From: DASSJT01 sp963715025
Lineage (GTDB): Bacteria > Actinomycetota > Actinomycetes > Actinomycetales > Dermatophilaceae
NCBI GenBank assembly: GCA_963715025.1
Contig: CAVQQQ010000010.1
Coordinates: 62,001 to 126,000, forward strand
DNA length: 64,000 nt
Reading direction: 5' to 3'
Part shown: in pieces, positions 52,146 to 61,247 of the stretch
Numbering within the stretch: the stretch's first letter is position 1
Layout of the letters: each line of letters opens with the position of its first letter
Translations under genes and position numbers: made by a program
The notes under the pieces: model-generated
Database searches by the model: none
What the model saw: the letters and a program-made list of their open reading frames with translations, nothing else
Told to the model about the DNA's origin: nothing

Positions 52146-53412
52146 GTGACCGACAGCGACTACCCCGGCCGCACGACGTGCCCGCGCTGCGGAGCTCCTG
52201 TGCCTGAGAGTCCCCTGTGGGCCACGTGGTGCGACCAGTGCGACTGGAACGTCGACGCCGGCCGGCCCGAGACTCCCGAGCAGCCTTTCCTCGACCGAGC
52301 GCGGCAGCGGATCGTCGACCGTGCGGCGGAGAGGGTGCGGCACCGCGCCGAGGCCGACCCCGACTGGTTCCACCATCCACCGTCGAGGCTGCCCGAACTG
52401 GCGCTCTCCCTCGTCGCGCTGTCCGGCTACGCGGGAGTCGCCGCGGTCGGGGTGCTCGCGGCGCTGGACCGGCTGCACGTCGGGTTCTGGCGGTGGCCGC
52501 TTGCCGTGCTCTGCGGACTCGTCGTCTGGGCGCTCTGGCCCCGCGGGGCCGGCTTCGCGGCCACCGATACCGAGTTGGGCAGGGACGAGAGCCCGGCCCT
52601 GTACGAAACCGCTGGCCTCGTCGCCGGCACGGTGCACGTGCCGGCGCCCAGCCGGGCCGCGGTGAACCTGGGGCTGCGGATCGCGGTCCATCCCCACGGT
52701 CTGCGCGGCGAGCCCGCGCTGCACGTCGGCCTGCCTGTGTGGTCAGCAGCCAGCTGGGAGACCCGTACCGCGATGCTGGCCCACGAGGTCGCGCACCGTG
52801 CGTGGCCTCCGCACCCCTATGGGGCAGATCGTGGCCATTGCCCGACGGCTCTCCTGGGATGCGGTACACCTCATGTGGCCCAGCCAGGGAGCCGTGGCGG
52901 CAGTCCGCCCGACCGCCCGTCCCCTGACCGGAGTGGCGAATGCCCTGCAGCGCGGGTTCGCCCTGCCTCTGGTCGGATTCGCCCTGATGCTGGACCGCGT
53001 GGGCGCTTTGGCGCGCCTGCACGCCGAATACCGCGCCGACCTCGACTCCGCACGCGCTGCCGGTACCCGGGCGGCCGTGGCAGCACTCACCTCACTCCTG
53101 GGCCTTGATTCGCTCCTCGTGCCTGTGGGCTCGGCGGTGCGGCGGGGCGAGGACCCGTGGGCCGCGCTCGAGGCACTGCCGCGCCGCCCGGCCCGCGAAA
53201 TCGAGCGACTCAGGCGGGCGTCGCGCACGATGGGCCACCACTCCGATCCCGAGCACCCGCCGACCTGGATGCGGATCGAGCTGCTTGTATCTGCACCCGA
53301 CCGGGGACCCGAAGTCGTGATCCCCGCTGATCTGCGCACGCGCGTCGATGCCGAGATCGCGGTCCTGCAGCAGAGCCTGGCGGACGACCTCCGCGATCAG
53401 GTGATGCATTAG
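52146..53412 (+). pseudogene. M48-like membrane metalloprotease with zinc ribbon, one frameshift
   Basis: N-terminal zinc ribbon CPRC (residues 12-15) and CDQC (29-32), then two membrane helices (~90-130), and the zinc site AMLAHEVAHR with HEVAH at residues 213-217. Coding then switches frame near 52795-52840 (one extra base): MGQIVAIARRLSWDAVHLMW, then FALPLVGFALMLDRVGALAR, ending at 53412. Restored length is about 420 residues. GTG at 52146, with CAGCAT at -12 to -7, suggests a leaderless start. Relation to M48/HtpX is by HExxH placement and membrane helices. Decay or sequence error cannot be separated here. Confidence 0.7.
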
Positions 53413-53448
53413 GCGGTATGCCGTTGGGCCGACTCGAAATCCAGCCGC

Positions 53449-54564
53449 TCAGTCAGCGGAGGCGAACGCCGACGGGAAGGCGTCCCGATAGGCGAGGAGC
53501 TCGACGGCCGGCGTGCTCACCGGCGTGGCGGACAGCATGGCGTGGACGACCGCACGCGCGACGCAGTCGGCGGCGACCTCCATGAGGGCGACCAGGCCCG
53601 GCAGGTCCGGTTCCGGCCGATCCCCGGTCGTGAGTGTGAAGAGGGTGTCGCCATCGAGAAGGGTGTGCACCGGAGAGACAGCGCGGGCGAGGCCGTCGTG
53701 GCCGATGCCAGCCAGCTTCTGGCACTGGGCCTTGCCGAGCGAGGCGTCGGTCGCGATGACGCCGATGACCGTAGCTGTACCCGGTTGACCTGGCCCGGCC
53801 TGGCCGGAGTGGCCGGACTGGCCGGCCTGCGCTGCCTTCGCCTGCGCCTCCGCCAGCTCCTGGGCCAGCCGCTGGCCGTGGGCGGCGACCTCCCCCGGCG
53901 ATGGCGTGCCAACCCTGGCGAACTCATCACCGAGACCCAGCCTCACGGCATACAACTCGCCCGTCGCAAGGTCGAGTGGCGATCCGGCAGCGTTGACCGC
54001 GACCAGGGCGGCCACCGTGGTCCCGTCAGTGAGGACAGCACTTGCCGAGCCCACCCCTCCCTTGAGCCCGCCCGCTTTCGCGCCGGTGCCCACTCCCACG
54101 GTGCCGAGGGCAACCGGGTCAGTGGACGCCGCGGCATACGCTGCCGCGCCCTCGGCTGGTCCCGGATGGGTGGCGAAGTCACCACCCCGCCCGAGGTCGA
54201 AGAGGACCGCCGCCGGCACGATCGGGACCACCTGCCCGGGTTCGCCCATAGGCCAGCCCAGCCCGTCGGCATACAGGCCCGCCATCACCCCATCGGCGGC
54301 CGAGAGACCGAACGCGCTGCCGCCCGTCAGCACGACCGCGTTGACGCGGTCGACCATATTGCGGGGGTCGAGCAGGTCGGTCTCGCGGGTGCCTGGTCCG
54401 CCGCCGCGCACGTCGACGCCGGCGACACACCCGCCACTCGGGGCGACGACGACCGTGGTGCCGGTCAGCCAGCCAGGCTCGCGCCGCGTCGTGTGACCGA
54501 CCCGGATGCCAGGGACGTCCGTGAGGGTGTTGGTGGGGCCGGGACGAAGGTCGACTCCGAACAT
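53449..54564 (-). CDS. P1/S58-family peptidase (DmpA-like, self-processing aminopeptidase fold)
   Basis: A 371-residue Ntn-like hydrolase. Family segments are TDVPGIRVGHTTRREPGWLT, GGGPGTRETDLLDP, VVLTGGSAFGLSAADGVM, GTGAKAGGLKGGVGSAS, and the self-cleavage region with nucleophile Thr263 after Gly262 (GTATVIGVIATDASLGKAQC). A Gln/Gly-rich linker (QAGQSGHSGQAGPGQ) sits immediately before the cleavage point. DmpA-type enzymes release N-terminal residues or beta-peptides. ATG 54562-54564; GAGGCT at -12 to -7 could be a leaderless -10. Confidence 0.88.
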   Translation of the reverse strand: MFGVDLRPGPTNTLTDVPGIRVGHTTRREPGWLTGTTVVVAPSGGCVAGVDVRGGGPGTRETDLLDPRNMVDRVNAVVLTGGSAFGLSAADGVMAGLYADGLGWPMGEPGQVVPIVPAAVLFDLGRGGDFATHPGPAEGAAAYAAASTDPVALGTVGVGTGAKAGGLKGGVGSASAVLTDGTTVAALVAVNAAGSPLDLATGELYAVRLGLGDEFARVGTPSPGEVAAHGQRLAQELAEAQAKAAQAGQSGHSGQAGPGQPGTATVIGVIATDASLGKAQCQKLAGIGHDGLARAVSPVHTLLDGDTLFTLTTGDRPEPDLPGLVALMEVAADCVARAVVHAMLSATPVSTPAVELLAYRDAFPSAFASAD

Positions 54565-54661
54565 GGCCCCAGCCTCGCACCGCCCGTGGCGTGCAGCGAG
54601 GCGGCCGGGCCGGAACGCCGGGGCCTATGAGGGGTCGGCGTAGACGCGGTACGGCGCAGCT

Positions 54662-54693
54662 ACGCCCGTCCGGCTTCCCTCACGGACGGGCGT
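54662..54693 (-). terminator. Hairpin terminator downstream of the DUF3263 gene
   Basis: ACGCCCGTCCG (54662-54672) pairs perfectly with CGGACGGGCGT (54683-54693), loop 10 nt, 36 bp past the DUF3263 stop. Confidence 0.7.
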
Positions 54694-54729
54694 TGCTGGC
54701 TTGGCGGGCCACAGCGAGCGGCTCGGCGG

Positions 54730-55056
54730 TCAGACCTCGATCCCTAGCCGGCGGGCCGAACGGGCGCGCTGCCGCGAGGACCGCAGCCGGCGCAGGCGTT
54801 TGACGAGCATGGGGTCGGCCTCGATGGCGGCCGGGTTGTCGATCAGGGCGTTGAGCACCTGGTAGTAGCGGGTGGCGCTCATGTCGAACAGCTCGCGGAT
54901 CGCCTGCTCCTTGGCCCCCGCATACTTCCACCACTGGCGCTCGAAGGCGATGATCTCGCGATCCCGGGCGGTGAGCTCCAGCCGGGCGAAGCGCGTCTCG
55001 GAGCCGACCGGGTACATCGAGTCGGCAGGCTGGGCGTGCTGTTCAGCGGCGTTCAC
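54730..55056 (-). CDS. DUF3263 small DNA-binding-like protein
   Basis: A 108-residue actinobacterial protein. The core LTARDREIIAFERQWWKYAG is followed by KEQAIRELFDMSATRYYQVL, a helix-turn-helix-like segment, then NALIDNPAAIEADPMLVKRL and a strongly basic tail (RRLRSSRQRARSARR). This is DUF3263, predicted to bind DNA; no function is known. GTG at 55054-55056 begins NAAEQHAQPADSM; an internal ATG at MYPVGSETRF is an alternative start. The gap 55057-55293 has an AT-richer stretch near 55085-55120 that may hold its promoter; nothing else is supported there. Confidence 0.78.
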   Translation of the reverse strand: MNAAEQHAQPADSMYPVGSETRFARLELTARDREIIAFERQWWKYAGAKEQAIRELFDMSATRYYQVLNALIDNPAAIEADPMLVKRLRRLRSSRQRARSARRLGIEV

Positions 55057-55293
55057 GGATGACCCTTACCCTTCGTTGGCTGCATTCACTGTAACGACCA
55101 AATCACACCAGTGTCATTCCGCTTGCCGGCCGGGTCGTGGCGTGTCGGCGTCATCTAGTCACACCCGCCACATGGACACCATGAAGCCCTTTGGCACACC
55201 AGGAGCCAGATGCCTGACGGGTGACAGCACCTCGGCGCGACAACTCTGGCGCGCAGACCGGGAGCCAGGAAAGCCGGCACCCGGGGCTGGTGC

Positions 55294-56646
55294 TCAGGCC
55301 ATGGTATCGAGGATCGCGGCGATATCGGCCTCCGTGGTCTGCGGGTTGACGATCGCGAAGCGCGTCAGCGTCTCCCCTTCGTGGGACGTCGGCACGACGA
55401 AGGCGAACTCCTCGGCGAGCAGTCGGTCCGACCACGCCTGGTACTGCTCGGGGTTCCAGCCCAGTCGGCGAAAGACCACGACGGACAGGTCGGGCTCGCG
55501 CACCAGCTCGACGTAGTCGCGCCGCCGGATCTCCGCGGCCGCGAATCGGCTCACGGTCAGGGTCCGCTCGATGGCGCGGGCGTAGGCCTCCGTCCCGTGC
55601 GTCGCCAGGGAGAACCAGAACGGCAGGCCGCGGGCCCGTCGGGAGAGGCCCACCGCGTAGTCCGTGGGATTCCACTCCGGCGCCTCGGTCAGGACGTCGA
55701 GATAGGACGCCTTCTGGGTGTGGGCCGCACGAGCCAGCCGCGGATCGCGGTAGAGCAGCGCGCAGCAGTCGAACGGCGCGAAGAGCCACTTGTGCGGGTC
55801 GACGATGAAGGAGTCGCAGTGCTCGATGCCGGCGTAGCGGTGGCGCACGGACGGCGCCGCCAGGCCAGCGCCTCCATAGGCTCCGTCGACGTGCAGCCAG
55901 ACGCCGAGCTCGCGGCATACCTCTGCCACAGTCGCCAGGTCGTCGATGATGCCGAAGTTGGTCGTGCCACTGGTGGCCACGACGGCGAAGAAGGTCTCCG
56001 GCCCGTTCGCCACCAGCACCTCGCGAAGCCGGTCGCCGGTCAGCCGGCCGCGGTCGTCGACCGGCACGCCCACGAACTCGGTGTCCATGAGGTCACACGC
56101 CGACTGGATCGACGAGTGCGCCCCCTGGGTCCCGGCGACGCGGAACGGACGCTGCCCCTCGGCGGCCCTCACCCGGGCGGTATGCCGGGCCGCCGCCAGC
56201 GCGGACAGGTTGCCGACGGTGCCACCTGGGACGAAGACACCGCCCGCCTCGTCAGGCAGCCCGACCAGGTCGGCGATCCAGCGCAGAGCCTGGTTCTCGG
56301 CGTAGACGGCGCCGGCGCCCTCGAGCCACGAGCCGCCGTAGATCGACGACGCGCCGACCACGAGGTCGAACATGGCGGCAGCATCGCTGGGAGCGCAGGG
56401 GATGAACGACAGGTACCGAGGGTGGTCGATCGAGAGGCAGGCCGGGGCGAGGTGCTTTTCGAAAAGGTGGAGCGCCTCGAGTCCGCCCATGCCCTGGGGG
56501 CCGATCGCGCCGCCGGCGACCGCGTCGAGCTCGGCCGGGGTGCGGGGTCGGTCCAGGGGGACGGGATCGAGCTTCAGACGGTTCTCGGAATAGGCGAGGA
56601 TGGCGGTTCCGAGTGCCTCGACCTCTTTGTCGTTGTTGCCGTGCAC
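55294..56646 (-). CDS. PLP-dependent group II decarboxylase (aromatic/amino-acid decarboxylase-like)
   Basis: A 450-residue enzyme of the DOPA/glutamate decarboxylase fold. Landmarks are HPRYLSFIPCAPSDAAAMFD, VFVPGGTVGNLSALAAARHT, LHVDGAYGGAGLAAPSVRHR (cofactor Asp), FIVDPHKWLFAPFDCCALLY with the Schiff-base Lys286, and RRLGWNPEQYQAWSDRLL. It decarboxylates an L-amino acid, but the substrate cannot be named from sequence. GTG 56644-56646 is fixed by a perfectly placed TAGACT. The gene stands alone between divergent gaps. Confidence 0.88.
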   Translation of the reverse strand: MHGNNDKEVEALGTAILAYSENRLKLDPVPLDRPRTPAELDAVAGGAIGPQGMGGLEALHLFEKHLAPACLSIDHPRYLSFIPCAPSDAAAMFDLVVGASSIYGGSWLEGAGAVYAENQALRWIADLVGLPDEAGGVFVPGGTVGNLSALAAARHTARVRAAEGQRPFRVAGTQGAHSSIQSACDLMDTEFVGVPVDDRGRLTGDRLREVLVANGPETFFAVVATSGTTNFGIIDDLATVAEVCRELGVWLHVDGAYGGAGLAAPSVRHRYAGIEHCDSFIVDPHKWLFAPFDCCALLYRDPRLARAAHTQKASYLDVLTEAPEWNPTDYAVGLSRRARGLPFWFSLATHGTEAYARAIERTLTVSRFAAAEIRRRDYVELVREPDLSVVVFRRLGWNPEQYQAWSDRLLAEEFAFVVPTSHEGETLTRFAIVNPQTTEADIAAILDTMA

Positions 56647-56652
56647 GCCGGG

Positions 56653-56658
56653 AGTCTA
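56653..56658 (-). promoter_or_regulatory. Leaderless -10 box TAGACT
   Basis: Minus-strand TAGACT lies at -12 to -7 relative to the decarboxylase GTG. It fits TAnnnT, with no ribosome-binding site. Confidence 0.55.
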
Positions 56659-56755
56659 GGTGCTGGCGGCCCGCGCCCCCGAGGCGGCGGTCGATATCAA
56701 GGGCGGCGGTGGGTGCTGCCGTCGCCGAAATCTCTTGCCGTAGACAGAAGCTGGC

Positions 56756-57463
56756 CTAAGCGAGCAGCAACGCGCGCAGGGCATCGATGTCCTCGACGAG
56801 GGCATCCGGCTCCGCGGTCTTGAGCTGGTCGGCCAAGCCCGCTCCCCAGGTCACGCCCACCGCGGCCATCCCGGCGGCGCGAGCGGCCTGCACGTCGACC
56901 ACGGCGTCACCCACGTAGACGCACGCTGCCGGCTCCACCCCCAGCCGCGAGGCCCCGAGCAGCAGAGGCTCCGGCCGGGGCTTGTGCTGCGTGGTGTCCT
57001 CCAGGCCCGCGACCACGTCCAGCCAGCCGTCGATCCCCACGGCCGCGAGCGCTGCCCGGGCGGTCTCGCGCCGCTTGGAGGTGACGATCCCCATGGCAAC
57101 GCCCGCAGAGGCGAGGTCGGCCAGCAGGACTGGCACACCGGCATACTCCTCAATCATGTTGTCGTGGTTGGCGAGGTTCCACTCGCGGTAGATGCGGTCC
57201 AGCTCGACCGCGTGCTCCGGCCACGCCTCGAAGGTCTCGACCAGGGGCCGGCCGATCCAGCTGCGGATCTCCTCCTCCGGCACGGTCGTGCCGACCACCG
57301 TCGAGAGGGCGTGGTTGAAGGAGGCCACGATGAGGGGGATGGTGTTCGCGAGGGTGCCGTCGAGATCGAAGATGACGGCGGGCCAACGTGCGCTCATGGC
57401 GCGGGCGCGGGCGCGGTCCCGATCACGGGCACGCTCGCTGGTGGGGGCATCGACCCGGGTCAC
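56756..57463 (-). CDS. HAD-superfamily phosphatase (Gph/PpaX-like)
   Basis: A ~235-residue HAD hydrolase with motif I VIFDLDGTLANTIP, a helical C1 cap, motif II IVTSKRR, motif III Lys in HKPRPEPLLLG and motif IV VYVGDAVVDVQAARAAGMAA. It is likely a phosphoglycolate- or pyrophosphate-type phosphatase. Two starts are possible. GTG 57461-57463 has GGAGG 8 nt upstream and overlaps the stop of the small peptide (GTGA). ATG 57395-57397 begins MSARWPAVIFDLDG and gives the usual HAD length. The first adds an Arg/Asp-rich 22-residue lead. Confidence 0.85.
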   Translation of the reverse strand: MTRVDAPTSERARDRDRARARAMSARWPAVIFDLDGTLANTIPLIVASFNHALSTVVGTTVPEEEIRSWIGRPLVETFEAWPEHAVELDRIYREWNLANHDNMIEEYAGVPVLLADLASAGVAMGIVTSKRRETARAALAAVGIDGWLDVVAGLEDTTQHKPRPEPLLLGASRLGVEPAACVYVGDAVVDVQAARAAGMAAVGVTWGAGLADQLKTAEPDALVEDIDALRALLLA

Positions 57464-57537
57464 TGAGCCGCCTCCGCCCGGGCCACCGTGCGCCACAGGT
57501 TCCCGAGCATGGCCACGAAGACCACGATCCACACCAC
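57460..57537 (-). CDS. 25-residue hydrophobic microprotein upstream of the HAD gene
   Basis: AAGGAGG (57545-57551) is followed after 7 nt by GTG (57535-57537). The frame VVWIVVFVAMLGNLWRTVAR then AEAAQ ends in a TGA that overlaps the HAD GTG. One membrane helix followed by a short basic-then-acidic tail is predicted. The strong, correctly spaced ribosome-binding site and the 4-nt overlap are the evidence; no family is recognised. It may be a true microprotein or a leader frame that couples translation of the HAD gene. Confidence 0.5.
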   Translation of the reverse strand: MVWIVVFVAMLGNLWRTVARAEAAQ

Positions 57538-57620
57538 TCGTCCCCCTCCTTGCCGTTGGCAGCAGAGTCTGTCAGGTCGGCGGCGGTGGGCCCGGGTCAC
57601 ACCGGAGGACTGCAGGCGGC

Positions 57621-57626
57621 TATTTT
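57621..57626 (+). promoter_or_regulatory. Leaderless -10 box TATTTT
   Basis: TATTTT at -12 to -7 relative to the ung ATG at 57633; no ribosome-binding site. A copy of the octamer (57631-57638) spans the start codon. Confidence 0.6.
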
Positions 57627-57632
57627 GCCGGT

Positions 57633-58313
57633 ATGCCGCCCGCCCGCCCACTCGTGGAGCTGGTCCACCCGACCTGGGCGCCTGCCCTCGACCCCGTGGC
57701 CGAGCGGGTTTCGGCGCTCGGCGAGTTCCTGCGCGCCGAGGTGGCCGCAGGCCGCGGCTACCTCCCGGCCGGCAAGCACGTCCTGCGGGCGTTCGAGCAG
57801 CCGCTCGACGCCGTGCGGGTGCTGATCGTCGGACAAGACCCATACCCGACGCCTGGGCACGCGGTGGGGCTGTCGTTCTCCGTGGCACCAGAAGTGGCTC
57901 CGATACCGCGCAGCCTGGCCAACATCTACCGGGAGCTCCAGAACGACGTCGGCTGCGCCTGCCCGGCGACGGGAGACCTGAGCCCCTGGGCCGACCGGGG
58001 CGTGCTGCTGCTCAACCGGGTGCTGACCGTCCGGCCCTCGGCTCCGGGCAGCCACCGGGGCAAGGGCTGGGAGGACGTGACCGCCGCCGCGATCGACGCC
58101 CTGGCCTCGCGGGGCGGCCCATTGGTGGCGATCCTCTGGGGCAGGGACGCGAGAGACCTCAAGAGCCGGCTCCCCGGCATACCCCTGATCGAGTCCGCGC
58201 ACCCGTCGCCACTGTCGGCGCACTCGGGCTTCTTCGGGTCCCGGCCATTCAGCCGCGCCAACGAACTGCTCGCGCGTCAGGGCGCCGAGCCCGTCGACTG
58301 GAGGCTTCCGTGA
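57633..58313 (+). CDS. ung: Uracil-DNA glycosylase, family 1
   Basis: Removes uracil from DNA in base-excision repair. The 226-residue protein is complete: VLIVGQDPYPTPGHAVGLSF with catalytic Asp69, LLLNRVLTVRPSAPGSHRGK (uracil-binding Asn region), AILWGRDARDLKSRL, and ESAHPSPLSAHSGFFGSRPF with His190 and the DNA-intercalation loop. ATG at 57633 is fixed by the leaderless -10. The stop overlaps the GTG of the SGNH hydrolase gene (GTGA). Confidence 0.96.
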   Translation: MPPARPLVELVHPTWAPALDPVAERVSALGEFLRAEVAAGRGYLPAGKHVLRAFEQPLDAVRVLIVGQDPYPTPGHAVGLSFSVAPEVAPIPRSLANIYRELQNDVGCACPATGDLSPWADRGVLLLNRVLTVRPSAPGSHRGKGWEDVTAAAIDALASRGGPLVAILWGRDARDLKSRLPGIPLIESAHPSPLSAHSGFFGSRPFSRANELLARQGAEPVDWRLP

Positions 58314-59125
58314 CGCCACTCCCACCGGCCGGCAAGGTCTGGCACCGCTACGTCGCGATCGGCGACTCGTTCACCGAGGGGATGTCGGATGCCCACCCGT
58401 TCCGCCCGAATTCCTTTGTGGGCTGGGCGGACCGGCTCGCATCGCACTTGGCCGAGATCGCCGGCGGCGAGTTTCGCTACGCCAACCTCGCGGTCCGCGG
58501 GCGGCTGCTCTCGGACATCGTCGGCCCGCAGCTCGACGCCGCGCTCGAGATGAAGCCGGACCTGGTCTCGATGGTCGGCGGGGGGAATGACATCCTCCGG
58601 GCGCGGGTCAGCCTCGAGGCGATCGCCCAGCGCATCGAGGACGCCGTCGTGCGGATCCGTGATGCAGGCGCCGACGTGCTCCTGGCCACGCCCGTCGACC
58701 CGGCCGACGCGCCCCTGGTCAAGGCGACACGGGGCCGAGCGGCCGTGCATGCTGCGAACCTGTTCTCCATCGCCGGACGGCACGGGGCCTTCGTCGTCGA
58801 CCAGTGGGGCATGCGGGCCCTGCGCGACTGGCGCATGTGGGCCGACGACCGGATCCACATGACCTCCGAGGGCCACAGGCGGGTGGCTCTGGCGGCGCTG
58901 GCCGCACTTGGCCACCAGCCGACCGAGGACGGGTGGCGCACGCCCCTTCCGCCTAGTGCGCCGGTGTCGCGTCGCGAGGCGGCCGCAGCCAATGCCCAGT
59001 GGGCTCGCGAGCACCTTGGCCCGTGGGTGCGCCGGCGACTTCAGGGCCGGTCCTCGGGTGACCAGGTGACGGCCAAACGCCCCGAGTTCGCGCCGATCGA
59101 CGACCACTGGCTGCCCGACGGCTGA
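58310..59125 (+). CDS. SGNH/GDSL-family hydrolase
   Basis: A 271-residue esterase/lipase fold. Block I AIGDSFTEGMSD carries the nucleophile Ser, block II ANLAVRGR carries Gly, block III GGGNDILR carries Asn, and block V DRIHMTSEGHRRVA carries the Asp-x-x-His pair. No signal peptide; cytosolic. GTG 58310-58312 overlaps the ung stop. The C-terminal ~60 residues (VSRREAAAANAQWAREHLGP) are an added helical tail typical of the actinobacterial branch. Substrate unknown. Confidence 0.9.
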   Translation: MTPLPPAGKVWHRYVAIGDSFTEGMSDAHPFRPNSFVGWADRLASHLAEIAGGEFRYANLAVRGRLLSDIVGPQLDAALEMKPDLVSMVGGGNDILRARVSLEAIAQRIEDAVVRIRDAGADVLLATPVDPADAPLVKATRGRAAVHAANLFSIAGRHGAFVVDQWGMRALRDWRMWADDRIHMTSEGHRRVALAALAALGHQPTEDGWRTPLPPSAPVSRREAAAANAQWAREHLGPWVRRRLQGRSSGDQVTAKRPEFAPIDDHWLPDG

Positions 59126-59160
59126 CAACTCAGGACGGGTCGCCAGTTTCCCAGCTCGCT

Positions 59161-59182
59161 TCCGCAAATGCGGAGATATGAT
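59161..59182 (+). promoter_or_regulatory. Palindromic operator and -10 box of the molybdate regulator
   Basis: TCCGCA (59161-59166) and TGCGGA (59169-59174) form a palindrome around AA, followed directly by TATGAT (59177-59182), an excellent -10 ending 7 bases before the ATG at 59190. A repressor on the palindrome would block the promoter. Autoregulation by the HTH protein encoded here is the simplest reading. Confidence 0.6.
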
Positions 59183-59189
59183 TTTGTTC

Positions 59190-59585
59190 ATGCCGCATCT
59201 GCGAATCGCCGAGGCCGCCCTGTTGCTCGGCGTCTCCGACGACACGGTCCGCCGCATGGTCGAGTCCGGCCGGCTCCCAGCGACTCGTGACGATGCGGGC
59301 CGCCAGGTCGTGGCGGGGGCCGACCTGGCGGGGCTGGCCCGAGAGCTGGCGCACCCGGCACCGGTGGGAGTCGTCGCCGACGAGTCCGCGCGCAACCGGA
59401 TGCGCGGGATCGTCACTCGGGTCGTCAAGGACACGGTGATGGCGCAGGTGGAGCTACAGGCCGGTCCGTTCCGGATCGTCTCGCTGATGTCCCGCGAGGC
59501 GGTCGACGACCTCGGCCTCGACGTGGGCTCCGTGGCGGTGGCCAGCATCAAGTCCACGCACGTGACCATGGGAATCCCCCAGTGA
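59190..59585 (+). CDS. Molybdate-responsive HTH-TOBE (Mop) regulator
   Basis: A ~131-residue protein: an excisionase/MerR-like helix-turn-helix (LRIAEAALLLGVSDDTVRRM, then VESGRLPATRDDAG) and a C-terminal TOBE/Mop domain (RNRMRGIVTRVVKDTVMAQV, VASIKSTHVTMGIP) that binds molybdate oxyanions. It is probably the sensor-repressor of the modABC genes that follow with a 4-nt overlap. ATG 59190 is preferred to ATG 59178, because TATGAT would then be a correctly placed leaderless -10. Confidence 0.88.
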   Translation: MPHLRIAEAALLLGVSDDTVRRMVESGRLPATRDDAGRQVVAGADLAGLARELAHPAPVGVVADESARNRMRGIVTRVVKDTVMAQVELQAGPFRIVSLMSREAVDDLGLDVGSVAVASIKSTHVTMGIPQ

Positions 59586-60364
59586 CCGCCTCCCACCAGC
59601 CTTGGCCGGTATGCCGCCTGCCCGGGCTGGTCCTCGCGGCCGCCGTCATGGGTGGGTGCTCGTCCACGGACGCTGGGGCCAACCCCGCGCCGCCAGACAC
59701 CCATACGGTCACAGTGCTCGCCGCGGCCTCGCTGACAGAACCGCTCACGGAGCTCGCCCGGGCGTACGAGAAGGCGCACCCAGGGGTGACCATCAGGGCG
59801 AGCTTCGGCTCAAGCACAACCCTTGCCCAGCAGGTGGCCCAGGGCGCACCGGTGGACCTGGTGGCGTTCGCCGGCACCGCGGCCGTCGCCCAGCTGCCCG
59901 AGAAGGACCGCAACCCGGCGCTGTCGCGGATGATCGCGCGGAACACCCTCGAGGTGGCCACACCGCCCGCCAACCCCGGCAGAGTCAACAGCCTCCGGGA
60001 CCTCGCGCGCAACGAGGTCGACGTGGTGCTCTGCGTCCCGACGGCACCGTGCGGCAAGGCCGCCGACGCCCTGCTCAGTGCGTCAGGGATCGTGCCCCAC
60101 GTCGTGTCTCGGGAGGTCGACGTCAAGGCGACCCTGGCCAAGGTCCGCCTCGGGGAGGTCGACGCCGCGGTCGTCTACCACTCGGATGTCGTCTCAGCAG
60201 GCGCTGCTGTGCACGGCGTCGCCGTCACAGACACCCACCAGCAGGTGCTCACGTACCCGTTGATCCAACTCAGCGACAGTTCGGCGGCCCGCGGATTCGC
60301 CGACTACATTGCCGGCGGCGAGGGCCTCGCCGCGCTGGCACGGCACGGCTTCCTCTCCCCGTGA
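59582..60364 (+). CDS. modA: Molybdate ABC transporter substrate-binding lipoprotein
   Basis: A 260-residue lipoprotein. The signal peptide ends at the lipobox VMGGC (Cys near 24). The mature ModA fold has VTVLAAASLTEPLTELARAY, ASFGSSTTLAQQVAQGAPVD, AFAGTAAVAQL, RNTLEVATPP and GEVDAAVVYHSDVVSAG, with the Ser/Ala-Ser oxyanion contacts visible. It captures molybdate or tungstate outside the membrane. GTG 59582 overlaps the regulator stop, and its own stop overlaps the modB GTG. Confidence 0.93.
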   Translation: MTASHQPWPVCRLPGLVLAAAVMGGCSSTDAGANPAPPDTHTVTVLAAASLTEPLTELARAYEKAHPGVTIRASFGSSTTLAQQVAQGAPVDLVAFAGTAAVAQLPEKDRNPALSRMIARNTLEVATPPANPGRVNSLRDLARNEVDVVLCVPTAPCGKAADALLSASGIVPHVVSREVDVKATLAKVRLGEVDAAVVYHSDVVSAGAAVHGVAVTDTHQQVLTYPLIQLSDSSAARGFADYIAGGEGLAALARHGFLSP

Positions 60365-61247
60365 CCGAGGACGTCCAGCCGAGAGGCCCGGACAGGCGCC
60401 GGGACCTTCCGCCCGGCTCCCCCAGCCCGGCTGGGCGACGTCGGGTTCCGCTCGGCGCAGCCTCCCGTGACCGTTCTCCCCGGCGACCGGGTCTCGGGCT
60501 GGGCGTGCCCGCCCTGATGGCCCTTGCCGTCATCCTGGTGCCGCTCGGAGCACTGCTCCTGCGGACCGACTGGGCGGCCCTGCCGCGACATCTCTCCGAG
60601 CCGGCTGTCGTCCCCGCACTGCGCCTGTCGGCGCTCACCACGCTGAGCACCACGGCCATTTCCGTGGCCGTCGGGACCCCGCTCGCGTGGCTGCTGGCCC
60701 GAGCCACGCATCCCCTCGTGGCCTGGGTTCGCGCGGTCGTCACCGTTCCGCTGGTCCTGCCACCGGTCGTCGGCGGCGTCGCCCTGCTCATGGCTTATGG
60801 CCGCAACGGGGTTGTCGGGCGTTCCCTCGACACGCTCTTCGGGATCACCATCCCCTTCACGCCAGTGGCCGTAGTGATGGCGGAGACCTTCGTGGCCATG
60901 CCGTTCTACGTCATCGCTGTGGAGGGAGCGATGCGGTCGGTCGACCCGCGCTTCGACGACGTCGCCGCGACACTGGGCGCCTCCCCGTGGCGGACCTTCA
61001 CCCGGGTGGCGGTGCCGATGGCCGCCCCCGGGGTCGCGGCTGGCGCGGCGCTAGCGTGGGCGCGCGCCCTCGGCGAGTTCGGCGCCACCATCACGTTCGC
61101 CGGCAACTTTCCCGGCCGCACCCAGACCGTTCCGCTGGCGGTGTACGCCGCGCTGGAGCAGAGCCCCGAGGCCGCCGTCGCCCTCAGCGTCGCCATGCTC
61201 CTGGTCTGCGTGGTCGTGCTCGCAGCCCTGCGCGGCCGGTGGGTCCG

